64,000 nucleotides of DNA from Alkalibacillus silvisoli (GCF_039521975.1 NZ_BAAACZ010000009.1:124001-188000), one strand, 5' to 3'; positions 7,102 through 17,235 are shown, numbered from the stretch's first letter. Made by a program: numbers and translations. The notes: generated by a model from the sequence alone, not told the origin.

Positions 7102-8562
7102 ATGGAACAGTTCGAAAGTTATAATAAGAGTTTAATTAATGGCGATTGGATTGAAGGTGAAAGTGGTCGTAATTATCAAAATGTTAACCCGTACGATCAG
7201 TCCACAGTCAATACAATACCTTTAGCCACTAGACAACAATTGGAAGAAGCCTATTTAGCTGCTAAAAAAGCCCAGGAGAAATGGGCTGTGTCTTCAGCTG
7301 AACAACGAAAAGAAGTACTGAGGAAAGTTAATTCTTACTTGGATGGGCACCGAGATGAAATAATCCAAATTATTGCTCGTGAAACAGGTGGGAGTTTAAT
7401 AAAAGCTAATGTAGAAGTCGATTTAACAATCTCTATAGTAGAAGAAGCTATTAACATGCCAGATGAACTTGACAAAGTTGATGAGCTTGATGCAGCTGTT
7501 GAGGGGAAAGTAAATAAGGTACACCGTTTGCCCTTAGGTGTAATTACGTCAATTTCACCATTTAACTTTCCAATGAATTTATCAATCAGAACGATCGCTC
7601 CTGCTATTGCTTTAGGCAATTCAGTTGTTCATAAACCGGATATTCAAACTGCGTTAACTGGTGGTTCTATAATAGCTAAAGCCTTTGAACATGCAGGGCT
7701 ACCTCAAGGTGTATTTAATTGTATTTTGACTGACTTAGATGAAATAGGAGATTATATGTTAGAAACTCCGCATTCACCATTAGTTAGTTTTACGGGTTCT
7801 ACCCCAGTTGGTAAGCATATTGCTGAAACAGCTGGGCGAATGTTGAAACGAGTTGCACTTGAATTGGGAGGTAACAATCCTTTTCTTGTATTAGAAGATG
7901 CCGATGTTGAACGGGCTGTTGATGCAGCTATTTTCGGTAAGTTTATTCATCAAGGTCAAATTTGTATGATTATCAACCGGTTTATTGTTCATGAGAAACA
8001 TTATGATACTTTTATTGAAAAGTTTGTAGAACGTGTGAAAGAAATCCCAAGTGGTGACCCAACAGAAGAAGGTGTGATTGTTGGACCTTTAATTAATGAA
8101 GAGCAAGTCAATAATGCACTTAAAATTATAGAAACAGCAAAACAAGAAGGCGCTAACTTAATCTTAGAAGGTAAAAGAGAAGGAAATTTATTAACGCCAT
8201 ATGTATTTGTAGATGTTGAAAATGATAGCACTCTCGCTCAAACGGAATTGTTTGCACCAATTGCAACAATTATTAAAGCTAAATCTGATGAAGAAGCGGT
8301 TGATATGGCAAATGATACACCATATGGTTTAAGTTCGTCCTTATTTACAAATGATTTGGAACAAGGTGAACAATTAGCTTTAAAAATTGAAAGCGGTATG
8401 ACCCATATTAATGACCAAACAGTAAATGACAACCCAACAATTCCCTTTGGTGGAACGAAAGAGAGTGGAGTAGGGAAATTTGGTAACCCTTGGATAGTAG
8501 AAGAGTTTACAATTACTAAATGGGTATCTGTTCAAAAAGAAATTAGAGACTTTCCGTTTTAA
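7102..8562 (+). CDS. Aldehyde dehydrogenase (NAD(P)+)
   Basis: A 486-residue member of the ALDH superfamily. It has the cofactor region ISPFNFPMNL, FTGSTPVGKHI, the general base Glu254 in LELGGNNP, the nucleophile Cys288 in GQICM, and the C-terminal PFGGTKESGVGKFG. The nearest remembered relatives are the vanillin/benzaldehyde dehydrogenase-like (YfmT) enzymes of Bacillaceae; the substrate cannot be assigned. The start is ATG 7102 behind AAGGAGA (7088-7094); a GTG at 7084 precedes that site. It stands alone between terminators and is not in the matching B. subtilis segment, so it is probably an accessory gene. A TCTAATaATTAGA palindrome lies just upstream. Confidence 0.9.
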   Translation: MEQFESYNKSLINGDWIEGESGRNYQNVNPYDQSTVNTIPLATRQQLEEAYLAAKKAQEKWAVSSAEQRKEVLRKVNSYLDGHRDEIIQIIARETGGSLIKANVEVDLTISIVEEAINMPDELDKVDELDAAVEGKVNKVHRLPLGVITSISPFNFPMNLSIRTIAPAIALGNSVVHKPDIQTALTGGSIIAKAFEHAGLPQGVFNCILTDLDEIGDYMLETPHSPLVSFTGSTPVGKHIAETAGRMLKRVALELGGNNPFLVLEDADVERAVDAAIFGKFIHQGQICMIINRFIVHEKHYDTFIEKFVERVKEIPSGDPTEEGVIVGPLINEEQVNNALKIIETAKQEGANLILEGKREGNLLTPYVFVDVENDSTLAQTELFAPIATIIKAKSDEEAVDMANDTPYGLSSSLFTNDLEQGEQLALKIESGMTHINDQTVNDNPTIPFGGTKESGVGKFGNPWIVEEFTITKWVSVQKEIRDFPF

Positions 8563-8571
8563 TTTAAATTT

Positions 8572-8604
8572 GAGAAGGCGGTCTATTACTGCCTTCTTCC
8601 TTTA
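8572..8604 (+). terminator. Terminator after the aldehyde dehydrogenase gene
   Basis: AGAAGGC and GCCTTCT form the stem, followed by TCCTTT. The T-tract is modest. Confidence 0.7.
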
Positions 8605-8815
8605 AGTTATTCAACTCTTGGCGTAATAGGTTTCGGATTTTTCATTTTTAAAAATTATAAAAGTACATGATTCTGGTGAAAATTAATATGTATACATATT
8701 TTTATTTATTATTTTTGGTACAATGAAAAGTACGACACTTTTTAAGACCTTTGTGTTTTTATCTGAATGGTTAAGGGTAAATTGTGTTGTAGAAGTTAAT
8801 AAAGGGGGTGAAACC

Positions 8816-9811
8816 ATGAGCACAGAGCGTCAAGGTGTTGTGATGTTTCCAGGTTGGCGAAAAGAGCTGGAACAGAAAACATTTGATGCGATCCAACAAA
8901 AATATTATGAAGAAGCCTTATTACATATTAAGAAGTTAGAAGATTTCAATGAAGCTTCTAATGATATTTTAACAGCAAAGGTAATCGCATTTATTGAACT
9001 ATCAAGATACGATGAAGCCATTAGTTTATGTCGGAAACTAATGAAAGAAGATGACGATCATTATTATAAGTACTTACATATTTATTTGACGATTCTTTTT
9101 CAATCAAGTCAATATACGGAGTTAATTGAGTTATTAGATGAAATATTTGAAAATGAAACAATTCCATTTGAGTATGAAGAAGCTTTTAAGCAATTGTATG
9201 AAGTGGGACAAGATCTGCAAGCTTCTAGTGCTAAACAAGAGTCAGAGAAACATATTAACCATTTCTTAGAGTCATTAGAGAATGGTAACTTCCAAGAGCA
9301 ATGGAAATTATTATCAATCCATCGTAAGTATGACGTAGAGACACACTTAGAGACCATTAAACCTTACTTAAGTGATACACGATTGAATCCTGTTATTAAA
9401 ACAGGCATTCTGCAATGGTTAATGGATTTTAAAGTGGATAAAAAAATCGAAGTAGAAAAATTCGGTGAATCTAACTATGTCATTCCAGCAGAACTGAAAG
9501 ATGTATTGGATACAAAATTTGCTAAAAATGTACTAGAGTATCTTGAGAAGGTTGAGCAAGGTGACCCGACACTTTATGAATTTGTTAAGCAAGTTTTATA
9601 TCGATATTTGTATATTAAATATCCGTTCGAACCATTTGATGATTCAAAGAACGTGAAAAACTTAGGTGAGGCAGTACTTACATTGTCACAAAAATATTTG
9701 CAGTTGAATGAGGAAGCTGATGTAGCTGACCAAGCAACCGATGAACAAAAAGGCTGGATGAAAGAAATTGAACGCTTAGAAAAAATCTATTTTTCACAAA
9801 TAGAGGGTTAA
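8816..9811 (+). CDS. ysoA: Tetratricopeptide-repeat protein YsoA
   Basis: A 331-residue all-helical cytosolic protein. TPR-like helix pairs are seen near 25-45 (YYEEALLHIKKLEDF), 55-75 (ELSRYDEAISLCRKL) and 85-110 (QSSQYTELIELLDEI). B. subtilis ysoA lies directly upstream of tig, as here, and encodes a TPR protein of similar size. Its molecular role is not known to me; TPRs suggest protein-protein contacts. The start is ATG 8816 after AAAGGGGGTG (8801-8810); an in-frame ATG at 8723 would add residues unlike the family. Base composition matches the surroundings. Confidence 0.85.
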   Translation: MSTERQGVVMFPGWRKELEQKTFDAIQQKYYEEALLHIKKLEDFNEASNDILTAKVIAFIELSRYDEAISLCRKLMKEDDDHYYKYLHIYLTILFQSSQYTELIELLDEIFENETIPFEYEEAFKQLYEVGQDLQASSAKQESEKHINHFLESLENGNFQEQWKLLSIHRKYDVETHLETIKPYLSDTRLNPVIKTGILQWLMDFKVDKKIEVEKFGESNYVIPAELKDVLDTKFAKNVLEYLEKVEQGDPTLYEFVKQVLYRYLYIKYPFEPFDDSKNVKNLGEAVLTLSQKYLQLNEEADVADQATDEQKGWMKEIERLEKIYFSQIEG

Positions 9812-9831
9812 AATTTACTGTTTCATGAGTA

Positions 9832-9859
9832 TTGAACGTCAATATTTCTATGTTATAAT
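9832..9859 (+). promoter_or_regulatory. Promoter of tig
   Basis: TTGAAC (9832-9837) and TATAAT (9854-9859) are separated by 16 bp, with a TGT extension before the -10. Confidence 0.75.
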
Positions 9860-9927
9860 ATAGTGGTTGCATTATGCATGAAACATACGAACATATAATG
9901 TATGAATAGATGTTGGAGGGAAGATTT

Positions 9928-11214
9928 ATGTCAGCAAAATGGGAAAAGAAAGAAGGTAATGAAGGTGTCTTAACTGTAGAAGTCGAAGCTTCTGAGTTTG
10001 ATAAAGCACTAGATCAAGCCTTCAAAAAAGTTGTGAAAGATGTTCAAGTACCTGGCTTCCGTAAAGGTAAGGTACCTCGTTCAATGTTTGAAAAGCGCTT
10101 TGGTGTAGAATCACTTTATCAAGATGCAGTTGACATTGTATTACCTGATGCTTACATGAAAGCTGTTGATGAAACGGGTATTACACCAGTTGATCGTCCA
10201 GAAGTTGACGTTGACCAAATTGAAAAAGGGCAACCTTTAGTGTTCACAGCGACTGTAACAGTTAAACCTGAAGTTGAGCTTGGTGAATACAAAGGATTAG
10301 AAGTAGAAGAGCAAGAAACTACTGTATCAGACGAAGAAGTTGAGGAAGAGTTGAGCTCTCTTCAAGAAAAACAAGCTGAACTAGTGGTTAAAGAAGAAGG
10401 TCAAATTGAGAATGGTGATACTGTAGTAATTGACTTTGAAGGTTTCTTAAATGGAGAAGCATTTGAAGGCGGTTCTGCTGAAAACCATACACTTGAAATT
10501 GGTTCAGGCTCATTCATTCCAGGATTCGAAGAGCAACTAGTAGGTAAAACATCTAAAGAAGATACAGAAGTATCAGTTACGTTCCCAGAAGATTATCACG
10601 CAGAAGAGTTAGCTAATCAAGAGGCAACTTTCAATGTGAAAATTCATGAAGTAAAAGCAAAAGAAATTCCTGAGTTAGACGATGATTTTGCTAAAGACGT
10701 TGACAATGATGTTGAGACTTTAGATGAGTTAAAAACGAAAACTAAAGAACGACTACAAGAGCAAAAAGATACAGAAGCAGATAATCAGAAGCGTGAAACA
10801 CTAGTAGAAAAAGCGTCTGAAAATGCGACAATTGACCTTCCAGAAGCAATGGTTGATTCTGAATTAGATCGTATGCTTCAAGAGTTTGAACAACGCTTGC
10901 AAATGCAAGGTATGACATTAGATATGTACTACCAGTTCTCTAATCAAGATGAGGATGCATTAAAGGAACAAATGAAAGAAGATGCAGAAAAGCGTGTTCG
11001 CACTAACTTAACTTTAGAGGCAATCGCATCTCAAGAAAACTTAGAGGTTACAGAACAAGATGTTGAAGACCAACTTCAAGAGATGGCTTCTATGTATCAA
11101 ACAGATGTAGAGCAGTTAAAACAAATGCTTGGCGGAAATACTGATGCATTAAATGAAGATCTTAAACTTAAAAAAGCAATTGATTTCTTAGTTGAACAAG
11201 CAAAAACAGTATAA
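9928..11214 (+). CDS. tig: Trigger factor, ribosome-bound chaperone and prolyl isomerase
   Basis: It binds L23 at the ribosomal exit tunnel and shields nascent chains. The 428-residue protein has the ribosome-docking signature GFRKGKVPR (43-51), an FKBP-type PPIase domain (about 155-245, with VVIDFEGFLNGEAFEGG), and a long helical C-terminal chaperone domain that is strongly acidic. The start is ATG 9928, seven bases after TGGAGGG; the upstream ATG at 9910 precedes the ribosome-binding site. It has its own promoter and terminator, as is usual for tig between ysoA and clpX. Confidence 0.97.
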   Translation: MSAKWEKKEGNEGVLTVEVEASEFDKALDQAFKKVVKDVQVPGFRKGKVPRSMFEKRFGVESLYQDAVDIVLPDAYMKAVDETGITPVDRPEVDVDQIEKGQPLVFTATVTVKPEVELGEYKGLEVEEQETTVSDEEVEEELSSLQEKQAELVVKEEGQIENGDTVVIDFEGFLNGEAFEGGSAENHTLEIGSGSFIPGFEEQLVGKTSKEDTEVSVTFPEDYHAEELANQEATFNVKIHEVKAKEIPELDDDFAKDVDNDVETLDELKTKTKERLQEQKDTEADNQKRETLVEKASENATIDLPEAMVDSELDRMLQEFEQRLQMQGMTLDMYYQFSNQDEDALKEQMKEDAEKRVRTNLTLEAIASQENLEVTEQDVEDQLQEMASMYQTDVEQLKQMLGGNTDALNEDLKLKKAIDFLVEQAKTV

Positions 11215-11230
11215 CTGAATATATATAAGC

Positions 11231-11259
11231 GAGGCGCGTAAATTACGTGCCTTGTTTTG
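11231..11259 (+). terminator. Terminator after tig
   Basis: GAGGCGCGT pairs with ACGTGCCTT with G-T pairs, followed by GTTTTG. Confidence 0.7.
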
Positions 11260-11378
11260 CACTATCATTAATGTTTTTACAATTTTGAACATAGGCTGTA
11301 GTAATATCAGCTTGAGTATTGATCAAATTGTTCGAACAAATCTAATTCAAACACATATAATAAGAATAGGTTTTTCTT

Positions 11379-11407
11379 TTGACTAAATTGTTTTAGAAGT
11401 ACATAAT
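11379..11407 (+). promoter_or_regulatory. Probable promoter of clpX
   Basis: TTGACT (11379-11384) and CATAAT (11402-11407) are spaced 17 bp. The remainder of 11260-11529 shows a perfect 12-bp palindrome, TTGTTCGAACAA, near 11328-11339, and no gene. Confidence 0.6.
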
Positions 11408-11529
11408 GGAGACAGTGTAGGTTAATGAATAAGAAACAGGCAGAAAATAACCTGACTAAAGAAATTGCTTTTTATTAAAATTAATGATAAATCGTAGTGG
11501 TTAAATATAGATCATTATGGGGTGAATGT

Positions 11530-12807
11530 ATGTTTAAATTTAGTGATGAAAAAGGGCAGTTAAAATGCTCATTCTGTGGTAAAACGCAAGACCAAGTCCG
11601 CAAATTAGTTGCAGGACCAGGTGTTTATATATGCGATGAATGTATTGATTTATGTACAGAAATTGTTGAAGAAGAATTAGGTACAGTTGAGCAAGAAGAT
11701 TTTAAAGAAGTACCTAAACCGAAAGAAATCTGTGACATATTGGATGACTATGTAATTGGTCAAGAAGAAGCAAAGAAATCCTTATCAGTCGCAGTTTATA
11801 ACCACTATAAACGTGTTAATTCTAATGTGAAAAGCGATGAAGTCGAAATTTCAAAAAGTAATATTCTTCTACTTGGACCAACAGGTAGTGGTAAAACGTT
11901 ACTAGCACAAACGTTAGCTCGAATATTAAATGTACCATTTGCAATTGCTGATGCAACTTCATTAACTGAAGCAGGTTATGTTGGTGAAGATGTTGAAAAC
12001 ATTTTATTAAAGCTAATTCAAGCTGCTGATTATGACGTTGAAAAGGCAGAAAAAGGAATTATATACATCGATGAAATAGATAAGGTAGCCAGAAAATCTG
12101 AAAACCCATCTATTACACGTGATGTTTCAGGTGAAGGTGTACAGCAGGCATTATTAAAGATTTTAGAAGGAACACAAGCAAGTGTACCCCCACAAGGCGG
12201 TAGAAAGCATCCACATCAAGAATTTATTCAAATTGATACAACGAATGTTCTATTTATCGTTGGTGGTGCTTTTGATGGTATTGACCAAGTAGTTAAACGT
12301 CGTCTTGGTGAACGTGTTATTGGCTTTGGTTCTGAATCAACAGGAGAACAGCTAGAAGAATCAGAATTATTAACGAAAGTCTTGCCTGAGGACTTATTAC
12401 GTTATGGACTAATTCCTGAATTCATCGGGCGTTTACCAGTAATTGGTAGTTTAACTCCTTTAGATGAAGATGCTTTAGTTGAAATTCTAACCAAGCCGAA
12501 AAACGCACTATCAAAGCAATATGAAAAATTATTTGGGATTGACGATGTTGAATTAGAATTAAAAGATGATGCATTACGTGCGATTGCGAAAAAAGCAATT
12601 GAACGTAATACAGGAGCTAGAGGCTTACGTTCGATTATTGAAGGTATTATGTTAGATGTTATGTTTGAATTACCTTCAAGAGATGATATTGAAAAGTGTA
12701 TTATCACTAAAGATACAGTTGAATTAGAGAATGGAAAACCAACATTAGTCATGGAAGATGGCTCTGTTGTAGACCAAAATAAGGAAACCCCTAGAGAAAG
12801 TGCGTAA
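11530..12807 (+). CDS. clpX: ATP-dependent Clp protease unfoldase subunit ClpX
   Basis: An AAA+ unfoldase that feeds substrates to ClpP. The 425-residue protein starts with a four-cysteine zinc-binding domain (CSFCG, about 12-15, and CDECIDLC, about 34-41). It has Walker A GPTGSGKT (116-123), Walker B IIYIDEIDK (about 179-187) and the pore loop GYVGED (about 150). The ClpP-docking loop IGFGSE (about 264-269) is intact. The start is ATG 11530; GTG 11497 has no ribosome-binding site and adds an unrelated leader. B. subtilis has lonB after clpX; here lonA follows directly. Confidence 0.97.
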   Translation: MFKFSDEKGQLKCSFCGKTQDQVRKLVAGPGVYICDECIDLCTEIVEEELGTVEQEDFKEVPKPKEICDILDDYVIGQEEAKKSLSVAVYNHYKRVNSNVKSDEVEISKSNILLLGPTGSGKTLLAQTLARILNVPFAIADATSLTEAGYVGEDVENILLKLIQAADYDVEKAEKGIIYIDEIDKVARKSENPSITRDVSGEGVQQALLKILEGTQASVPPQGGRKHPHQEFIQIDTTNVLFIVGGAFDGIDQVVKRRLGERVIGFGSESTGEQLEESELLTKVLPEDLLRYGLIPEFIGRLPVIGSLTPLDEDALVEILTKPKNALSKQYEKLFGIDDVELELKDDALRAIAKKAIERNTGARGLRSIIEGIMLDVMFELPSRDDIEKCIITKDTVELENGKPTLVMEDGSVVDQNKETPRESA

Positions 12808-12832
12808 ATGCTAAGGTTTCAATGAGTTAGAG

Positions 12833-12869
12833 GGTACTCTCCTCTTTATAAGTGAGAGTACCTTTTTCT
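12833..12869 (+). terminator. Terminator after clpX
   Basis: GGTACTCTC pairs with GAGAGTACC, followed by TTTTTCTTTT. Confidence 0.9.
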
Positions 12870-13009
12870 TTTGTTGTTCTGAGGATAATTTTAACAAATA
12901 ACATTGATTAGTAATGAAAATAGATTAAAATGAAATGTATATAATAAAGATAGCTATGAAGTTATACAATGTCCATAGTGTCGTAACCGTACTTGGAGGT
13001 GTGACTAAA

Positions 13010-15331
13010 TTGTCAAATGAGATCAATCAGGAAATTCCGTTATTACCTTTAAGAGGAGTGATTATTTACCCTTCAATGGTTCAACATTTAGATGTTGGAC
13101 GTGAACATTCAGTTAAAGCGTTAGAACAAGCCATGGTACAAGATCATAAACTCCTTTTAGCAGCACAGCGTAACTCATCTTTAAATGAACCTACAGAAGA
13201 TGATCTATATGAAATAGGTACGATTGTCTATATTAAGCAGATGGTTAAATTGCCGAATGGTACAAGCCGTATATTAGTAGAAGGGTTAGAAAGAGCAGAA
13301 ATTAAGTCGTTTGAACAACATGATCCTCATTTTACTGTTACATATGAAACAGTTGATGATGAACATGGTGATGAAGTAGAGGAACAGGCATTAATGCGCA
13401 CTTTAATTCAACAGTTTGATGACTATACTAAAGTGTCTAAGAAAACAAAAAGAGAAACTTATGAAACGGTTAAAGACATTAATGAATCGAGTCGTTTGGC
13501 AGATCTTATTACATCACATTTATCGTTACAAATTTCTCAAAAACAGCAAGTATTAGAAACGCCGTACGTACCCAATCGTATAGAACAGCTTATTCAAATG
13601 ATTCATAATGAAAAAGAAGTTCTTTCTATGGAGAAGAAAATTGGTCAACGAGTTAAACGCTCAATGGAACGTACACAAAAAGAGTATTATTTAAGAGAGC
13701 AATTAAAAGCAATCCAAAAAGAATTGGGAGACCGAGATGGTAAAAGTGGTGAAGTTGAGCAATTAAAAGATAAGATAGAACAAGCCAGTATGCCCGAAAG
13801 AATTGAAGAAGTTGCTTATAAAGAGCTTAGTCGGTATGAAAAAGTCCCACAAAGCTCAGCAGAAAGTTCGGTTATTCGTAATTATGTTGAATGGTTAGTG
13901 ACATTACCATGGACAGATGAAACAGAAGACAATTTAAATGTTAACCGTGCAAAAGGCGTCTTAGATGAAGATCATTATGGTTTAGATCGTGTGAAAGAAC
14001 GTGTTTTAGAATATTTAGCCGTTCAACAATTAACTGAATCTGTTAATGGTCCCATCTTATGCTTAGTAGGACCACCAGGTGTTGGTAAAACATCATTAGC
14101 GAAGTCGATTGCACGATCTGTTGGGCGCAACTTTGTTCGTGCATCATTAGGCGGCGTTCGAGATGAAGCGGAAATAAGAGGCCATAGAAGAACGTATGTT
14201 GGTGCAATGCCAGGACGTATTATTCAAGGTATGAAAACAGCAGAAACTGTTAATCCAGTCTTTTTATTAGATGAAATTGATAAGATGGCTAGCGATTTTA
14301 GAGGTGATCCATCTTCTGCAATGCTAGAAGTACTCGACCCTGAACAAAACCATTCCTTTAGTGATCATTTTGTAGAGGAACCATATGATTTATCAAACGT
14401 TATGTTTGTTGCAACAGCCAATAATTTAGCAACCATTCCTAGTCCATTACTTGATCGAATGGAAGTTATTACGATTGCAGGATATACAGAGTTAGAAAAG
14501 CTACACATATCTAAAGAACATTTAATCCCGAAGCAAATTAAAGAAAACGGCTTAATGAAATCAAAGTTACAATTCCGTGATGAAGCGATTTTGAAGTTAA
14601 TTCGCATGTATACGCGTGAGGCGGGTGTTCGTAATTTAGAGCGTGAAATTGCGTCGGTTTGTCGTAAAGCTGCAAAAATTATTGTCTCAGGAGAAAAGAA
14701 GCGCGTGATCTTAACTGAAAATCAATTAGAGGAATTACTAGGCAAACCTAAATTCCGTTACGGTCAAGCTGAAGAGGAAAACCAAATCGGTGCTGCAACA
14801 GGTTTAGCATATACTCAAGCTGGTGGTGATACGCTAGCGATTGAAGTGTCAATAGTTGATGGCACTGGAAAGTTGACCTTAACAGGGAAACTAGGAGATG
14901 TTATGAAAGAGTCAGCACAAGCCGCTTTTAGTTATGTTCGCAAAAGAGCAGATGAATTTGGTTTAGAGCAAGACTTCTATGAGAAATATGATGTTCACAT
15001 CCACATTCCTGAAGGTGCAACACCAAAAGACGGGCCATCTGCAGGTATTACGATCGCAACAGCATTAGTATCCGCTTTTACTGAACGCCCGGTTCGTAAA
15101 GAGGTAGGAATGACAGGTGAAATAACATTAAGAGGTCGCGTATTACCAATCGGTGGCTTAAAAGAAAAATCATTAAGTGCACATAGAGCAGGTCTTAAAA
15201 CGATCATTATGCCAGAAGAAAATGATAAAGACTTAGAAGATATCCCTGAAAGTGTACGAGGTGAGTTGTCATTTGTGAAGGTTAAGCATTTAGATGAAGT
15301 GTTAGATCATGCTCTGTTGCCAAAGGAGTAA
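13010..15331 (+). CDS. lon: ATP-dependent protease LonA
   Basis: A cytosolic AAA+ serine protease that degrades damaged and regulatory proteins. The 773-residue product has an N-terminal substrate domain (about 1-200), a coiled coil around EYYLREQLKAIQKELGD, Walker A GPPGVGKT (354-361), Walker B FLLDEIDKM, and the Ser-Lys protease domain with Ser677 in PKDGPSAG. Length and the Ser677 position agree with B. subtilis LonA. The start is TTG 13010, eight bases after GGAGGTG (12995-13001); starts further upstream give a non-conserved leader. engB follows after five bases, probably co-transcribed. Confidence 0.96.
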   Translation: MSNEINQEIPLLPLRGVIIYPSMVQHLDVGREHSVKALEQAMVQDHKLLLAAQRNSSLNEPTEDDLYEIGTIVYIKQMVKLPNGTSRILVEGLERAEIKSFEQHDPHFTVTYETVDDEHGDEVEEQALMRTLIQQFDDYTKVSKKTKRETYETVKDINESSRLADLITSHLSLQISQKQQVLETPYVPNRIEQLIQMIHNEKEVLSMEKKIGQRVKRSMERTQKEYYLREQLKAIQKELGDRDGKSGEVEQLKDKIEQASMPERIEEVAYKELSRYEKVPQSSAESSVIRNYVEWLVTLPWTDETEDNLNVNRAKGVLDEDHYGLDRVKERVLEYLAVQQLTESVNGPILCLVGPPGVGKTSLAKSIARSVGRNFVRASLGGVRDEAEIRGHRRTYVGAMPGRIIQGMKTAETVNPVFLLDEIDKMASDFRGDPSSAMLEVLDPEQNHSFSDHFVEEPYDLSNVMFVATANNLATIPSPLLDRMEVITIAGYTELEKLHISKEHLIPKQIKENGLMKSKLQFRDEAILKLIRMYTREAGVRNLEREIASVCRKAAKIIVSGEKKRVILTENQLEELLGKPKFRYGQAEEENQIGAATGLAYTQAGGDTLAIEVSIVDGTGKLTLTGKLGDVMKESAQAAFSYVRKRADEFGLEQDFYEKYDVHIHIPEGATPKDGPSAGITIATALVSAFTERPVRKEVGMTGEITLRGRVLPIGGLKEKSLSAHRAGLKTIIMPEENDKDLEDIPESVRGELSFVKVKHLDEVLDHALLPKE

Positions 15332-15336
15332 ATACT

Positions 15337-15918
15337 ATGAAAGTAAATCAAGCTGAAATTGTTATAAGCGCGGTTAGTAAAGCGCAGTACCCAGGTGATC
15401 AATTTCCAGAAATCGCTTTAGCCGGTCGTTCAAACGTTGGAAAGTCATCGTTTATTAACCGCATGATTCAGCGTAAAAATTTAGCTCGTACATCATCAAA
15501 ACCCGGTAAGACCCAAACGTTAAACTTTTACATGATTAATGAATCCTTTTTCTTCGTCGATGTTCCCGGCTATGGCTATGCTAAAGTGTCCAAAAAAGAA
15601 AGAGAAGCTTGGGGCCGTATGGTGGAGGAGTACTTTAAGACGAGAGATACTTTAAAAGCAACGGTACTTTTAATTGATTTTAGGCATCCTCCAACTGAAG
15701 ATGATCTAATTATGTATGACTTTCTCAAACACTTTGAGTTACCAGTCGTTGTGATTGCAACTAAATTAGATAAAATAAATAAAACAAAGCGTCAAAAGCA
15801 CTTGAAAGTTATAGAAGAAGCATTAGAAATAGAACCAGAAGATGTTATTATTCCTTTTTCAGCGGAGACAGGTGAAGGAAAAGAACAGGCATGGAATAAA
15901 TTGAAAGAGTTTTTATAA
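15337..15918 (+). CDS. engB: Ribosome biogenesis GTPase EngB (YsxC/YihA)
   Basis: An essential small GTPase needed to mature the 50S subunit. In 193 residues it shows G1 GRSNVGKS (30-37), the switch region TSSKPGKTQT (about 53-62), G3 DVPGYG (about 73-78), G4 TKLDK (about 147-151) and G5 FSAET (about 179-183). It lies immediately after lonA, as ysxC does in B. subtilis, and is closed by a strong terminator. Confidence 0.96.
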   Translation: MKVNQAEIVISAVSKAQYPGDQFPEIALAGRSNVGKSSFINRMIQRKNLARTSSKPGKTQTLNFYMINESFFFVDVPGYGYAKVSKKEREAWGRMVEEYFKTRDTLKATVLLIDFRHPPTEDDLIMYDFLKHFELPVVVIATKLDKINKTKRQKHLKVIEEALEIEPEDVIIPFSAETGEGKEQAWNKLKEFL

Positions 15919-15930
15919 TTTTGGTGGATC

Positions 15931-15968
15931 TAAAAGAGGTGCTGATTTTGAATAGCACCTCTTTTTTA
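15931..15968 (+). terminator. Terminator after lon-engB
   Basis: TAAAAGAGGTGCT pairs with AGCACCTCTTTT over a ten-base loop; the T-tract is part of the right arm. Confidence 0.9.
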
Positions 15969-16098
15969 GATGGGACTAGTTCACTAAAATGTCATTCAAA
16001 TTTCAGCCAACTGTGACTTAAATCATATATTCTATTCATTTTTAATTTTATAATGGAATTATTAGAGTGAAGAAATAAAAAACGGAGTGCGAATCGTT

Positions 16099-17235
16099 AT
16101 GGTTAAGTATATTTATTTCATTGTCGTAGTAGCTTTTCTAGACACTTTTATTCAACTACCAATTATAACCCCATACGCTCTGAGTCTTGGAGCAAGTGAA
16201 GTGCTAACAGGGTTTATTGTAGCTATTTATTCATTATCTAATGTGATTGGGAATGTTATAGGCGGTCATTTCGTAGACCGAGTAGGTAGGAAACGAATAT
16301 TAATAATAGGGATGTTCTTAGTCAGTGTTGTGTTAATGACGTACCCTTTAGCTCAAACAGGTGAGCAATTATTTATAATCCGTTTTCTACACGGTATTGC
16401 GGGTGGTGTGTTAGTTCCTAGTGCTTTTGCTTTAATTGGAGATCGTTCAAAACGAAAAGGTAATCAAAATTCAATGGCATTTGCAGGAGCAGCAATTGGG
16501 ATTGCGGCTATTTTTGGTCCTGCATTAGGTGGAATGTTAGCAGCTATTGGACGAACTGAATATGTATTTATTTTTGTTGCTGTATTGTTTTTTGTTAGTG
16601 CTATCTTTGGACTTAAACATATTCCTGAGTCCATCAAAAAAAGCGATCGTGGTGAAGTCGCGTTGTCTGTATTTTTATCTTTACTTAAAAACACCAGATT
16701 GCTACAAGCATCATTAATTGCTTTTACGTTAATGGTTAGTAATGGGACATTAGCGTTTGCATTACCTATTTTAATTGAGAGTATTGGGTTTACGACGGCT
16801 ACTACTGGTCTATTGCTAAGTTTATACGGAGTAACGGCTTTAGTGCTATTCGTAACGGCGTTAAATCGTATTTATATTAATTATCTACCAAGAAATTTAG
16901 CTGTTTCGGGTTTACTTATTATTGCGAGCTCTATGCTTTTACTAAGTTTAGCATCCAATATTTTATTAGCGATGGTCGCTATGATTGTTTATGGAGTTGG
17001 ATTTGCCTTTGTGTTTCCATCGATGAATCAGATGGTGGCTAATGCAACTGACCAATCTAATCGTGGAAAAGCTTACGGTGTTTTTTATGCCTTTTTCTCA
17101 ATTGGTGTCATAACTGGATCTAGTTTTTCAGGTTTGATTACACAAATGTTTGGCCTTCCATTCTTATTCTGTATGTTATTGATTGTAGCCATCTTTATTT
17201 TGCTACAGTTAATGAATAAAAAAATCCATTATTAG
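16099..17235 (+). CDS. Major facilitator superfamily transporter
   Basis: A 378-residue integral membrane protein with about 12 predicted membrane helices. It has the MFS motif A between helices 2 and 3 (GGHFVDRVGRKR, about 56-67), and the second half repeats the six-helix pattern after a short cytosolic loop (about 178-195). It is probably a proton-coupled drug or metabolite exporter; the substrate cannot be read. The start is ATG 16099 after CGGAG (16083-16087); a GTG at 16087 overlaps that site. It interrupts the usual engB-hemA neighbourhood with the minus-strand gene next to it, so it is likely an accessory insertion. Confidence 0.85.
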   Translation: MVKYIYFIVVVAFLDTFIQLPIITPYALSLGASEVLTGFIVAIYSLSNVIGNVIGGHFVDRVGRKRILIIGMFLVSVVLMTYPLAQTGEQLFIIRFLHGIAGGVLVPSAFALIGDRSKRKGNQNSMAFAGAAIGIAAIFGPALGGMLAAIGRTEYVFIFVAVLFFVSAIFGLKHIPESIKKSDRGEVALSVFLSLLKNTRLLQASLIAFTLMVSNGTLAFALPILIESIGFTTATTGLLLSLYGVTALVLFVTALNRIYINYLPRNLAVSGLLIIASSMLLLSLASNILLAMVAMIVYGVGFAFVFPSMNQMVANATDQSNRGKAYGVFYAFFSIGVITGSSFSGLITQMFGLPFLFCMLLIVAIFILLQLMNKKIHY

